From assembly GCA_013414765.1 (NCBI GenBank), contig CP058708.1:3033553-3097552 (forward strand): a DNA stretch of 64,000 nucleotides. Reading direction: 5' to 3'. Shown here one piece after another: positions 34,194-43,100 of this stretch. Below the pieces are notes generated by a model, which made no database searches, had not been told where the DNA came from, and saw only the letters and a program-made list of their open reading frames with translations. The DNA comes from Candidatus Accumulibacter cognatus (lineage in GTDB: Bacteria > Pseudomonadota > Gammaproteobacteria > Burkholderiales > Rhodocyclaceae). A program made the position numbers and the translations under genes. The stretch's first letter is position 1. Each line of letters starts with the position of its first letter.

Positions 34194-34719
34194 AAAGAAG
34201 CCGAATCCTCTGTCGTCCGAGGGCTGGAAGAGATACTCGATCGATTGGAACAGGCCGGTACTGGGGACGAAGTCGTTCGACAGGCTGTATACCTGTTGAC
34301 GTGCTTCGAGCTTGGTTGGCCCACCGTCCTGTCTGACATGTCCGGAGACTTCCCCATAGGATTTGACCCACGCGTCATTGTAGTCTGGCACGGAGAAATC
34401 GCGGGTTACCGTTACCCCCATTGACAGTGACCGAGAAGCTGGCGGCCGAGGTCGCACCGTAAGACAGACCGCCGTAGGAATAGCTTTCGGTCGCACTCGA
34501 CCCGTTGGCGGCATTTGCCGCGGGATCCGCGATCTCCGTCGTCAGACTGTACCCGCGACCCACCAGACTTGCGTACGCGGGACCGAACAGACCCAATCCG
34601 TCGACCCCTGTAAAGATCGTACCGCTGGTCGTGAAAGTCCACGGTGTCGCGGCTGCTGGGCCTATCGTGGCGAACCCCGCCGCAATTGTGACGCTGGTTA
34701 TCCATGCGCCAAGTCTCAT
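34194..34719 (-). pseudogene. PEP-CTERM protein gene, N-terminal half (split by the island)
   Basis: Begins MRLGAWITSVTIAAGFATIG with a signal peptide ending near AAATP, followed by WTFTTSGTIFTGVDGLGLFG, a common exosortase-substrate opening. A one-base shift at a run of five C/G (34415-34419) moves the frame, which continues VTVTRDFSVPDYNDAWVKSY to GFGFF at the island edge. Its C-terminal half lies at 18876-19052. Together they give about 233 residues, a normal size. Probably nonfunctional. Confidence 0.8.
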
Positions 34720-34907
34720 TACATTTCCTCGCTAGAACACGCGCAGCGGAATGGCGCTGTTCCGTCTGTGTGCTGCCCGCCCTTGCCCCAGCGCCATCGT
34801 CGCTGAGGCAACCGCAGGATGTCTGGTTGTAACAAAGAACAAGATCAGCATCGTTCTTCGTAAGCGTTCAGCGCAGCCATCTCTGAGTGGACGCAATTTC
34901 CGCCGGG

Positions 34908-37730
34908 TCAACCGTGTATCCGCCGGCGCAACAGCCGGAGGCCGGCAAGCGCGAGTCCCAACAGGGCCAGTGATGAGGGTTCTGGCACTCCAGTCGGTGG
35001 TGGGGGGGAGGCTCCGATCGCCCGCAACGAACCACCGCCCGCCAACGCATAGGCGGCGCCGCGCAGGTAGGCATTACGGCTGTCGCTGGCGTCGTAGTAG
35101 ATGTCGATGCCGTTGCCGTACAAATGACTCAGCAGGGAAAGGTCATTTCCTTCGAGCAGCAGCGCATCGATGTACAACGCGGTGCCGTGGTTGTCTGTAT
35201 TGCCGTCACCCAACCGCAGGATATCGCCAGCCCCGAGAAACAGCGTGTCCCACGCGAAGTTGTCGGCAAAGCCTCCCGCGCCGCGATCTTCACCAGCCAG
35301 CAGGAAGGTATGGTCACCGCCCCCAACGAATGCCAGATAGGCGTCGAGCGTGTTCCACAGGTCGCCCTGCCGGCTGTAGTTCTCGAAGTCGCCACCGACG
35401 AACCAGCGGTCACCGGTGCCACCGACCAGATAGCCGGCAGCCCCCACGACGAGTTTGCCGACATGGGTATCGGAAGGATCGCTGATATAGGCGCCGTGGT
35501 TGGTAAAGGTTCCGGTAAAGGTCGCGGTCGTGTCGGTGAGCTTCCATGTGCCGTGGTTGACGACATCGCTATTGAACACCGATCCGCCGGCGTTGTGCAG
35601 ATGGACCTTGCCGCCCGTCTGGTTGACGACGCTGCCGGTGAAATTCAGGCTGCCGCCTCCGCCCACGTCGACCGTGCCGCGGTTGTCGAGCGCCGTGGCG
35701 AGAGACTGGCTGCCAGCGATGACGACGTTCATCGTGCCGCGGTTGTCGATGCTCGGGGTGTTCAGCGTGCCACCGGAGAGGTGCAGCGTTCCCTCATTCT
35801 GGATGCTGCCCGCGTTCAGCACACCGCCTGCGAGACGGTAGGTGCCTTTGTGGCCAGTTTCCAGCCTGTCGGTCGTATGCGTCCCACCGGTCTGTTTGAA
35901 GATGCCGGTAGCCGGAGCGTAATGATGCACTTCATCCCATGTGTCGTCGTCATGCCAGACATAGTCGATCCAGTTATCCTCGCCAACGACGGTTTTTCCA
36001 GTTACGGAAAGCGTACCGGATCCAGAAAGGTTGTACGTGCCCGTTCCACCCGACTGGCCGCCAGTTACCCACAAGCGTCCCGTCGTGTGCAGGCCTCCAG
36101 TATGCTCGAACGTGCCGCTTTCCGATCCGCCGATCTGTGATTCGGCGCGTACCGAAAGAGTCCCGCTACCCAAGCTGTACGAACCCTTTCCTCCATAGTT
36201 ATGGTTGCCCACTTCTAGAAAGAATGCAGAGGTGCTCCCACCGTTCTGGATGAAAGTCCCGGTACCCCCATATCCGACAGAAACACTTCCCGCGGTCAGG
36301 TTTCCGTCATTCAGCCTATAGTCCCCTGTGCCATCGAACACGCCAATACTGAGAGAACGTATATCCGCACTTCCACCATCCTGGACGAACGATCCGCGGC
36401 CACCAGAGAATCCAACCTCTACGTTGCCTGCTGCTTGGAGAGACCCGGCTCCCGACAGACGATACACCGGCACGGACGCTGACGAAGCACCGTCGCTAGC
36501 TCCTACAGCGATCAACAGGAAATCCTTTACCACATGCGCCCCGCCGGTGTTGTTTAGCACGCCGTACGCTCGAAGATCGAGGCGGTCGCCTTCGAGCCTG
36601 CCGCCGAGCAAGTTATAAGTGGCGCCCTCGCCCCCTATGCTCAGGTAGTTCGCGTTGTTGTTCCCCAACGACTGTTGAACAACGCTACCTTTGTTCACGA
36701 GCATGACCCCAGAGTTTATCTGCCCTCCCGCCAAGACCAGACTACCGGTGCCGCCGCCGCCTGCTCCCACAGTGATCTGGCCACTCACGGACAACAACCC
36801 ACCCCGGAACGTCGCTTCACCCCTTCCTCCGTCCCATCCGATATCGAGGTTCTTGGCCATGATGGTTCCGCCGGACTGATCCAGAATACCCGTCCCAGCG
36901 TGGCCGACCACCAGCTTCTTGCCAACGGTCAGATCTCCGCCAGCGACTATCGCTGTCCCCTCACCACGACCATCGATCGAGCCCCCGACATGGAAATCGC
37001 CGACCGTGGTCGAGGTCCCACCCGATTGCTTGTAAAGGCCGCTGCCGTATGGTCCGACGTAGGTATCGAGTCCCACCGTCAGGTTGCCGCCAGCCAGCGT
37101 ATAAGTGCCGTCATGTCCCGACCACCCACCAAGGATAAGATAGCGCCCCACACTGTGCGTGCCGCCCTCTTGAATGATTACTCCTGTGGATGAACCGATA
37201 ACATCAACATAATTGGTGCCAGCAACGACATCCCTGCCCACCGAAAGCGTACCGTTGGACAAGTGATAAGTTCCAGACGATCCGGCATCGTTGCCTACCC
37301 TCAAGTCCAAATTGACGACGTTGCTTCCCGCGCTCTGAAGATGGAACCCGACGCCCGAACCAGAACTGCCGCAGTCACTGTAGCAATTCACGCCGACCAG
37401 TTCGTAGGTCGACTGCAGAGTGCCGCCGAGTTGATAAAGCATGTGATCACTGCCGATTTGCAGTGTATGCAGCGCAACAGGAGCAACCCCATCGTGGTAG
37501 AAGACGAACGGATCTGTCCCTGCGCGGACCAGTAGCGCCTCATCGCCCGCGCCCGGAACCCCTGCGGTCCAGTTGCTTCCGTGGTTCCAATCGCTACCAA
37601 AAATGGGGTCGCTGGGCTCCCCCAGCCAGTACGTGCTAGCCGTCAGGGCCGGGGTGGCGTAGGCCAGCAGCAGGGCGGCAGCCAGTTTGTCAAGATGAAA
37701 GCGGCGCGTCGGACGCGACTTGAGGTTCAC
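34908..37730 (-). CDS. Large repetitive beta-helix surface protein with PEP-CTERM tail
   Basis: A 940-residue exported protein. The signal peptide (LDKLAAALLLAYATPALTAS) is followed by WLGEPSDPIFGSDWNHGSNW and then dozens of short glycine-rich turns (GTYTLAGGNLTVG, GTGTFIQNGGS, YNLSGSGTLSVTG) typical of autotransporter-like or pectate-lyase-like beta-helices. It ends VPEPSSLALLGLALAGLRLL plus arginines, a PEP-CTERM anchor rather than an autotransporter barrel. The GTG at 37730 has AAGGAA behind it and opens directly on the signal peptide. Likely role in surface layer, matrix or adhesion; no enzymatic motif was seen. Confidence 0.82.
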   Translation of the reverse strand: MNLKSRPTRRFHLDKLAAALLLAYATPALTASTYWLGEPSDPIFGSDWNHGSNWTAGVPGAGDEALLVRAGTDPFVFYHDGVAPVALHTLQIGSDHMLYQLGGTLQSTYELVGVNCYSDCGSSGSGVGFHLQSAGSNVVNLDLRVGNDAGSSGTYHLSNGTLSVGRDVVAGTNYVDVIGSSTGVIIQEGGTHSVGRYLILGGWSGHDGTYTLAGGNLTVGLDTYVGPYGSGLYKQSGGTSTTVGDFHVGGSIDGRGEGTAIVAGGDLTVGKKLVVGHAGTGILDQSGGTIMAKNLDIGWDGGRGEATFRGGLLSVSGQITVGAGGGGTGSLVLAGGQINSGVMLVNKGSVVQQSLGNNNANYLSIGGEGATYNLLGGRLEGDRLDLRAYGVLNNTGGAHVVKDFLLIAVGASDGASSASVPVYRLSGAGSLQAAGNVEVGFSGGRGSFVQDGGSADIRSLSIGVFDGTGDYRLNDGNLTAGSVSVGYGGTGTFIQNGGSTSAFFLEVGNHNYGGKGSYSLGSGTLSVRAESQIGGSESGTFEHTGGLHTTGRLWVTGGQSGGTGTYNLSGSGTLSVTGKTVVGEDNWIDYVWHDDDTWDEVHHYAPATGIFKQTGGTHTTDRLETGHKGTYRLAGGVLNAGSIQNEGTLHLSGGTLNTPSIDNRGTMNVVIAGSQSLATALDNRGTVDVGGGGSLNFTGSVVNQTGGKVHLHNAGGSVFNSDVVNHGTWKLTDTTATFTGTFTNHGAYISDPSDTHVGKLVVGAAGYLVGGTGDRWFVGGDFENYSRQGDLWNTLDAYLAFVGGGDHTFLLAGEDRGAGGFADNFAWDTLFLGAGDILRLGDGNTDNHGTALYIDALLLEGNDLSLLSHLYGNGIDIYYDASDSRNAYLRGAAYALAGGGSLRAIGASPPPPTGVPEPSSLALLGLALAGLRLLRRRIHG

Positions 37731-37806
37731 GTGGGATTCCTTTCTGAAATGAGCCTTGTGGTGGAAACGCGTTGAGGAGAGAAAAGCGGCGAGGACGATT
37801 GCCACA

Positions 37807-38172
37807 TCACTTGGCTGGCATCTGGGCGATCATCTTCGCCACCTGTGAATCCTTGCCTACCGGCTCAAGCGCTACGATGTGGCGATCGTTGAGATACATG
37901 AGGTTTGGCGCGTGCTATTCGGAGCCGCGACGCAGCAGCACGTTCTTGACTTCCTTGGTTTCGGGATCCGTCTGGCGCTGGATGTAATAGACATCGCGCA
38001 GCAAGGGATACGCGCTGCCAGCCCCTTCAAGCCGCCCATAGAGCACCTGGCCGTTATCCAGATAGACAGCCTGATACTCGGTTTCCAAGTGGATTTTTGC
38101 GGCTTTCTGGTCGCAGCCGGCAAGCAACGACAAGACCGCGGCGAGCACAACAATGCCCCGTGTGTTGTTCAT
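37807..38172 (-). pseudogene. Small lipoprotein with an in-frame amber codon
   Basis: A 121-codon frame. MNNTRGIVVLAAVLSLLAGC is a lipoprotein signal with lipobox LLAGC; then a short beta-rich domain (YQAVYLDNGQVLYGRLEG, DVYYIQRQTDPETKEVKNVL). A TAG at 37915-37917 follows LLRRGSE, and the same frame goes on HAPNLMYLNDRHIVALEPVG to a TGA at 37807. Similar small proteins carry W-H-x-P at this spot, so TGG to TAG is likely. The start at 38172 has GGGGA just ahead. Either truncated by 36 residues or read through. Adjacent to the large PEP-CTERM gene on the same strand. Confidence 0.7.
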
Positions 38173-38184
38173 GATCTTCCCCAT

Positions 38185-38963
38185 GAATTATTCTTGTTAG
38201 TGACTCATGGTTAATAAGCAATAATCATGCTAACAATTTATATTAATGTTAAATCATATGATTATGATCTTTCTTCTTCTTCTTCTTCTTCTTCTTCTTC
38301 TTCTTCTGCAGTGTAAAAAATTCCGACAGTGGGATCCGTATGGTCACACGCGATTCGCCTCTTGGATGGTTTGCGGGTGGCTGGCAGTCTTCTCCGCGAG
38401 TTGCGCTGCTGGTGATCGTGCAGAGGCTCGCCCGTCAGTCGGTTGAGACATGAACCCAGAAACCGAAGTTAGCCAACTCCATGCGCATCATTTACCAGCA
38501 ACTGATGCCTTGGTTTATGGCCATCGAGCCTTGAAGCCAGGCAGAGACTCGTCTCAACGCCTCCCGCGCTGGCGCGAAGTGAGCAGGCAATCCGGTTAGG
38601 CGTTTAAGCGGGTGTTGAAACAAGCAGATTGGTGTGAGTGTTTGAACCCGGAGCCCGGAGCCACAGTGATGAGCAGGGTATCGAAGGTGCGACGCAACTC
38701 GCGTTGGAGATTCTCGTCGTGTGGATCAATGGCCTGGAGGTTCTTGAGTGGCGGTCCCAGGTGGGGTTTACCGGCACTGGCGAGAACGGGTTTGATGATT
38801 TTCTCTCGGAGGATGAGCTAGCTAGCGAGAATACTGTTGAGGGAGGGTGATCACCGATGTCAACGCCTCTCCATCGAACAAGGCACTTCGACCAACATTT
38901 TCATTCACACCCGCCGACATTGCCGGGCACGCGCGGCATGCTGCGATGCGGTAAAATGCCGGC
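38185..38963. other. Intergenic region with AT-rich DNA, microsatellite and coding remnant
   Basis: 778 bases without a convincing gene. The left part is AT-rich and should hold the promoter of the lipoprotein gene. A TTC microsatellite lies at 38271-38307. Positions 38638-38850 on the minus strand read as part of an unidentified protein (KPHLGPPLKNLQAIDPHDEN, then LRRTFDTLLITVAPGS), partly duplicated at 16353-16410. Confidence 0.55.
38271..38307 (+). repeat. Trinucleotide microsatellite (TTC)12
   Basis: Twelve uninterrupted TTC units plus one base, in an otherwise AT-rich gap about 100 bases upstream of the lipoprotein gene. Such tracts change length by slippage. Confidence 0.95.
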
Positions 38964-40001
38964 ATGTTCTATCCTTTTTTACGTCGCTTTTTCTTCGCTC
39001 TCGACCCCGAAACCGCCCACCTTGTCGGGATGAGCGGCGTCGATTTCCTCAACGCCACGGGCGCGCGCTGTCTGCTTGCTGCCGCGGTGCCGCCGGACCC
39101 GCGGCAGGTGATGGGACTGGTTTTTCCCAACCCGGTCGGCCTGGCGGCGGGTCTCGACAAGAACGGCGAACATATCGATGCTCTGGCCGCCCTCGGTTTC
39201 GGTTTCATCGAGATCGGTACCGTGACCCCGCGTGCGCAGCCCGGCAATCCGAAGCCACGCCTGTTCCGCATTCCGGAGCGGCAGGCGATCATCAATCGCA
39301 TGGGCTTCAACAACGATGGCGTCGAGAAGCTGCTGGCCAATGTCGCCCGTTCACGCTTCGCTCGTACCGGCGGAATTCTCGGAATCAATATCGGCAAGAA
39401 CTTCGATACCCCGATCGAGAACGCCGCCGACGATTACCTGAGCTGTCTTGAGCGCGTTTATGGCGTCGCCAGTTATGTGACGGTCAACATTTCGAGTCCG
39501 AACACCAAGAACCTGCGCGAACTGCAGCAGGACACCGCGCTCGACGCGCTGCTCGGTCGGCTGAAAGGCGCCCAGTCGCGGCTCGCCGACCGCCATGGCC
39601 GATATGTGCCGCTGGCCCTGAAAATTGCTCCGGACCTCGAAGATTCGCAGATCCAGGCGATTGCCGACCTGTTGCGCCAGCACCGGATGGAGGGCGTCAT
39701 CGCCACCAACACCACGCTCTCGCGGGCCGCTGTCGCCGGCCTGGCGAATGCCGAACAGGCAGGCGGTCTGTCCGGTGCGCCGCTGCGGGCGATGTCCACC
39801 GCGGTGGTGAAAAAACTGTCGCTCGCCCTGGCCGGTGAAGTGCCGATCATCGGCGTCGGCGGCATCCTGTGTGGTGCCGACGCGGCCGAGAAGATCGCTG
39901 CCGGTGCCAGCCTGGTGCAGTTCTATACGGGCTTCATCTACCGCGGCCCTGGGCTGGTTGGCGAGGTGGCCGCGGCGATCGCCGGCCAGCGCCGTGTTTG
40001 A
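38964..40001 (+). CDS. pyrD: Dihydroorotate dehydrogenase (quinone), class 2
   Basis: A 345-residue membrane-associated flavoenzyme that oxidises dihydroorotate to orotate with quinone in pyrimidine synthesis. The amphipathic N-terminal helix ([18 protein letters not shown]) marks class 2. FMN and substrate motifs: [34 protein letters not shown] with the catalytic serine region, [16 protein letters not shown] and the phosphate loop GVGGILCG. Length is typical. Start fixed by the helix. Stands alone ahead of the rnf operon. Confidence 0.97.
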   Translation: MFYPFLRRFFFALDPETAHLVGMSGVDFLNATGARCLLAAAVPPDPRQVMGLVFPNPVGLAAGLDKNGEHIDALAALGFGFIEIGTVTPRAQPGNPKPRLFRIPERQAIINRMGFNNDGVEKLLANVARSRFARTGGILGINIGKNFDTPIENAADDYLSCLERVYGVASYVTVNISSPNTKNLRELQQDTALDALLGRLKGAQSRLADRHGRYVPLALKIAPDLEDSQIQAIADLLRQHRMEGVIATNTTLSRAAVAGLANAEQAGGLSGAPLRAMSTAVVKKLSLALAGEVPIIGVGGILCGADAAEKIAAGASLVQFYTGFIYRGPGLVGEVAAAIAGQRRV

Positions 40002-40090
40002 TTTTGCATGGCGTGGTTGGCAACGTGGTTGAATGGACACACTGGCCGGGGGATAATCGCGGCGCCCCGGACCCCGTTGCCTCCTGCCCA

Positions 40091-40209
40091 ACGGTCGTCG
40101 CTGCTCAGACCCCCCGGATCATGAAAACCATGAACGTTTCCACCAACCCCGCCCATCTCCCACTCGCTGGCGATGGGGAGATTCGTCAGTCGCCAGCGCG
40201 ACTTTCAGG
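40091..40209. repeat. Dispersed three-hairpin repeat, copy 3 (diverged)
   Basis: Shares GGATCATGAAAACCATGAACG, TGGGGAGATTCGT and AGTCGCCAGCGCGACTT-type segments with the copies at 7354 and 46593, but the first hairpin arms no longer pair well. It fills the gap between pyrD and rnfA. Confidence 0.7.
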
Positions 40210-40220
40210 GTAAGCGGAAC

Positions 40221-40805
40221 ATGACTCACTACCTGTTCATCATTGTCGGTGCCGTCCTCGTGAACAACGTCGTGCTGGTGAAAATCCTCGGGCTGTGCCC
40301 GTTCACGGGGGTTTCCAAGAAACTGGAGACGGCGTTCGGCATGGGCGCGGCGACCACTTTCGTGCTCACTGTGGCGACCGGTGCCAGCTACGTCATCGAT
40401 CACTACCTATTGATGCCGTTCGGACTCGAATATCTGCGGACCCTTTCCTTCATCTTCACCATCGCCGCCATCGTGCAGCTCACCGAGATGGTGATCCAGA
40501 AGACCAGCCCCTTGCTGCACCAGGTGCTCGGCATTTATCTGCCGCTGATCACGACCAACTGTGCGGTACTCGGCGTCCCCTTGCTGAACGTTGCCAACAA
40601 GCATGACTTTGTCGAGTCCCTGCTTTTTGGTGCCGGCTGTGCCATTGGTTTCTCACTGGTTCTGGTGCTCTTTGCGGGTATCCGCGAACGCGTCGAAGGG
40701 GCCGATGTGCCGACCCATTTTCGGGGAACGGCGATTGCCATGGTGACCGCCGGCCTGATGAGCCTGGCGTTCATGGGCTTTGCCGGACTGGACAAGTATC
40801 AATGA
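40221..40805 (+). CDS. rsxA: Rnf/Rsx complex subunit A
   Basis: A 194-residue membrane protein with six helices, part of the ion-pumping Rnf (Rsx) complex that moves electrons between NADH and ferredoxin or reduces SoxR. Conserved segments: [15 protein letters not shown] with the membrane cysteine near the 2Fe-2S site, and [13 protein letters not shown] in the mirrored half. The ATG at 40221 starts the first helix. First gene of rsxABCDGE, overlapping rsxB by four bases. Confidence 0.95.
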   Translation: MTHYLFIIVGAVLVNNVVLVKILGLCPFTGVSKKLETAFGMGAATTFVLTVATGASYVIDHYLLMPFGLEYLRTLSFIFTIAAIVQLTEMVIQKTSPLLHQVLGIYLPLITTNCAVLGVPLLNVANKHDFVESLLFGAGCAIGFSLVLVLFAGIRERVEGADVPTHFRGTAIAMVTAGLMSLAFMGFAGLDKYQ

Positions 40806-41344
40806 TCAGCACGCTGTTGATCATGGCGCTCGGTGCCCTCGTGCTCGGTGCCGCGCTTGGCTACGCGTCGATCAAATTCAAGGTCGAAGGCGATCCGCTG
40901 GTCGAGAAAATCGAAGCCATCCTGCCACAGACGCAGTGCGGCCAATGCGGTTATCCGGGGTGCAAACCTTACGCGGCGGCGATTTCAGCCGGTGAGGCCG
41001 ACATCAACCTGTGCCCGCCGGGTGGCATGGACGGCGTGCGCAAGCTCGCCGATTTGCTCGGCCGCGAAGTCAAGCCGCTGGAAGTCGAGGAGAAGCCGAA
41101 ACAGGTGGCGATCATCGACGAGACGACCTGTATCGGCTGTACTCTGTGCATCCAGGCCTGCCCGGTGGACGCCATCGTCGGCGCTGCCAAACAGATGCAC
41201 ACCATCATCGAACCGCTGTGTACCGGTTGCGAGTTGTGCATCAAACCCTGCCCGGTCGAGTGCATCCACATGCAGCCGATCACCGAGAATCTCGATAACT
41301 GGAAGTGGAAATACCCGGTGATCGAAATCAAGCGCGCCGCCTGA
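40802..41344 (+). CDS. rsxB: Rnf/Rsx complex ferredoxin subunit B
   Basis: A 180-residue iron-sulfur protein with an N-terminal membrane helix, an Fe-S domain with [12 protein letters not shown], and a ferredoxin domain with two 4Fe-4S motifs, [16 protein letters not shown] and [16 protein letters not shown]. It passes electrons within the Rnf complex. Overlaps rsxA by four bases. Intact, normal length for betaproteobacteria. Confidence 0.95.
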   Translation: MISTLLIMALGALVLGAALGYASIKFKVEGDPLVEKIEAILPQTQCGQCGYPGCKPYAAAISAGEADINLCPPGGMDGVRKLADLLGREVKPLEVEEKPKQVAIIDETTCIGCTLCIQACPVDAIVGAAKQMHTIIEPLCTGCELCIKPCPVECIHMQPITENLDNWKWKYPVIEIKRAA

Positions 41345-41354
41345 GTTGCCGGCA

Positions 41355-43100
41355 ATGCTCCAGCACCTGTTCGGTTTCAAGGGCGGTGTCAAACCGCAGA
41401 CCAACAAGGCCCCGTCTGTGCAGCAAGCGATAGGCCAGGCACCACTGCCGGAGCGTCTGTACGTGCCCTTGCACCAGAGCATCGGCGGTTCGCCGAACCC
41501 GCTCGTCGAGGCCGGCGAGCAGGTACTGAAAGGGCAATTGATCGGTGGTGCCGACGGCTGGATGTCGGCGGCCGTGCATGCACCGACTTCCGGCATCGTT
41601 CTGGCGATCGAGCAGCATGTGGCGGCGCACCCTTCGGGTCTGCCGACGCTGACCGTGGTCATCGCGCCGGATGGTCGTGACGAATGGATCGCGCGTACGC
41701 CGCTCGATTACCGGAGCCTGGCGCCCGAGCGCGTCCGCGAAGCGCTGCGCGATGCCGGCGTCGTCGGCCTTGGGGGCGCCGTCTTTCCGAGCCACGCCAA
41801 GCTCACCGCGGCCAGCTCCGTCGCCGTCGAACAACTGGTCATCAACGGGGCCGAGTGCGAACCCTTCATGACCTGCGACGATCTGCTGATGCGCGAGCGC
41901 GCCGAGGAAATCGTGCGCGGAAGCGCGATCTTTCGTGAGCTGCTGGCCGCCAGGCGAGTGCTGATCGGCATCGAGGACAACAAGCCGGAAGCCGTCGCGG
42001 CAATGCAGGCAGCGGTGCAGCGGCTGGGCGAGGATCATGAGGTGGTCGCCGTTCCCACCCGCTACCCTGCCGGCGGTGCCAAGCAACTGATCCGCGTCCT
42101 GACCGGCAAGGAAGTCCCGGCCAGCAAGCGCTCGACCGAACTCGGCGTGCAGTGCTTCAACGTCGCCACCGCCTATACCGCGTATCGGGCGCTGGCCTAC
42201 GGCGAGCCCGTGATCTCGCGCATCGTCACGCTGACCGGCAACGTCCTGCAGCCACGCAACTGGGAAGTTCGGCTCGGGACGCCGCTACGCAATCTGGTTG
42301 CGCTTGGCCAGCCGAAAGCCGACACCAGCAGTTACCTGATGGGGGGGCCGATGATGGGCTTCGAGATCCCGGACCTCGCTGCGCCGGTGATCAAGGCCAC
42401 CAACTGTGTCATCGCCGGTTCGCCGACGCTGTTTCCGCCGCGTCCGCCCGAGATGCCGTGCATCCGTTGCGGCGCCTGTGCCGAAGTCTGTCCGCACGAA
42501 CTGCAACCATTCGAGTTGTACTGGTTCGCGCGCGCCAGGAACTTCGGCAAGACGCAGGAGTATCATCTCTTCGACTGTATCGAATGTGGCTGCTGCAGCT
42601 ATGTTTGCCCGTCGCACATTCCGCTGGTGCAGTACTTTCGTTTTGCCAAGAGTGAAATCTGGTCGCGCGAGCGCGAGAAACAGGCTGCCGAAGCTGCCAA
42701 GGCCCGCTTCGAACTGCGCAATGCACGGGCCGAGCGGGAACAGGCCGAGAAGGCCGAACGCCTGGCCCGGGCCGCCACTACCAGGAGCAGCGAACGCAAG
42801 CCGGCCAGCGTCGCGGCGAGCCCGCCGGTCGCGGTCTCGGAACCGGGCGTTGCCAGTGCCGTTGCTAGCGAGCCGGCCATTGCCCCCACTCCGGTCGATG
42901 CCGATGCGCTGAAGAAAGCGACCATCGTCGCGGCGATGGAACGTGCCCGCGCCCAGCGCGCTGCCGTACAGCCGAGAAATACCGAACAACTCACTCCTCA
43001 GCAGCAGCGCGAAATCGCCGCCATCGAGGCGCGCCGCGCCAACCTGCAAGCCGAGTCGCCGCCGGACGCAGTGAACCAACCGCGGCGGGCAGCGGAATGA
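41355..43100 (+). CDS. rsxC: Rnf/Rsx complex subunit C
   Basis: A soluble subunit of about 581 residues that carries the NADH/FMN site and two 4Fe-4S clusters (CIRCGACAEVCP and CIECGCCSYVCPSHIP). The Rossmann-type segment GLGGAVFPSHAKL and NGAECEPFMTCDD are typical. The last 130 residues are an alanine- and arginine-rich coiled tail, as in many RsxC proteins. I prefer the ATG at 41355; a TTG at 41346 is also open. It overlaps rsxD by four bases. Confidence 0.95.
   Translation: MLQHLFGFKGGVKPQTNKAPSVQQAIGQAPLPERLYVPLHQSIGGSPNPLVEAGEQVLKGQLIGGADGWMSAAVHAPTSGIVLAIEQHVAAHPSGLPTLTVVIAPDGRDEWIARTPLDYRSLAPERVREALRDAGVVGLGGAVFPSHAKLTAASSVAVEQLVINGAECEPFMTCDDLLMRERAEEIVRGSAIFRELLAARRVLIGIEDNKPEAVAAMQAAVQRLGEDHEVVAVPTRYPAGGAKQLIRVLTGKEVPASKRSTELGVQCFNVATAYTAYRALAYGEPVISRIVTLTGNVLQPRNWEVRLGTPLRNLVALGQPKADTSSYLMGGPMMGFEIPDLAAPVIKATNCVIAGSPTLFPPRPPEMPCIRCGACAEVCPHELQPFELYWFARARNFGKTQEYHLFDCIECGCCSYVCPSHIPLVQYFRFAKSEIWSREREKQAAEAAKARFELRNARAEREQAEKAERLARAATTRSSERKPASVAASPPVAVSEPGVASAVASEPAIAPTPVDADALKKATIVAAMERARAQRAAVQPRNTEQLTPQQQREIAAIEARRANLQAESPPDAVNQPRRAAE

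Noticed and set aside
33664-34299. Stand-alone 211-residue protein
   Set aside because: It is the frameshifted continuation of the 674-residue paralog fused to an ISAzo13 end and to antisense PEP-CTERM sequence.
38595-38601. GTTAGGC, identical to an attC/attI core
   Set aside because: No matching R'' core or folding arms lie upstream within attC range, and no cassette or integrase is near; a seven-base chance match.
41328-42086. Minus-strand frame inside rsxC
   Set aside because: Composition of a shadow frame; the plus strand carries clear Fe-S motifs.
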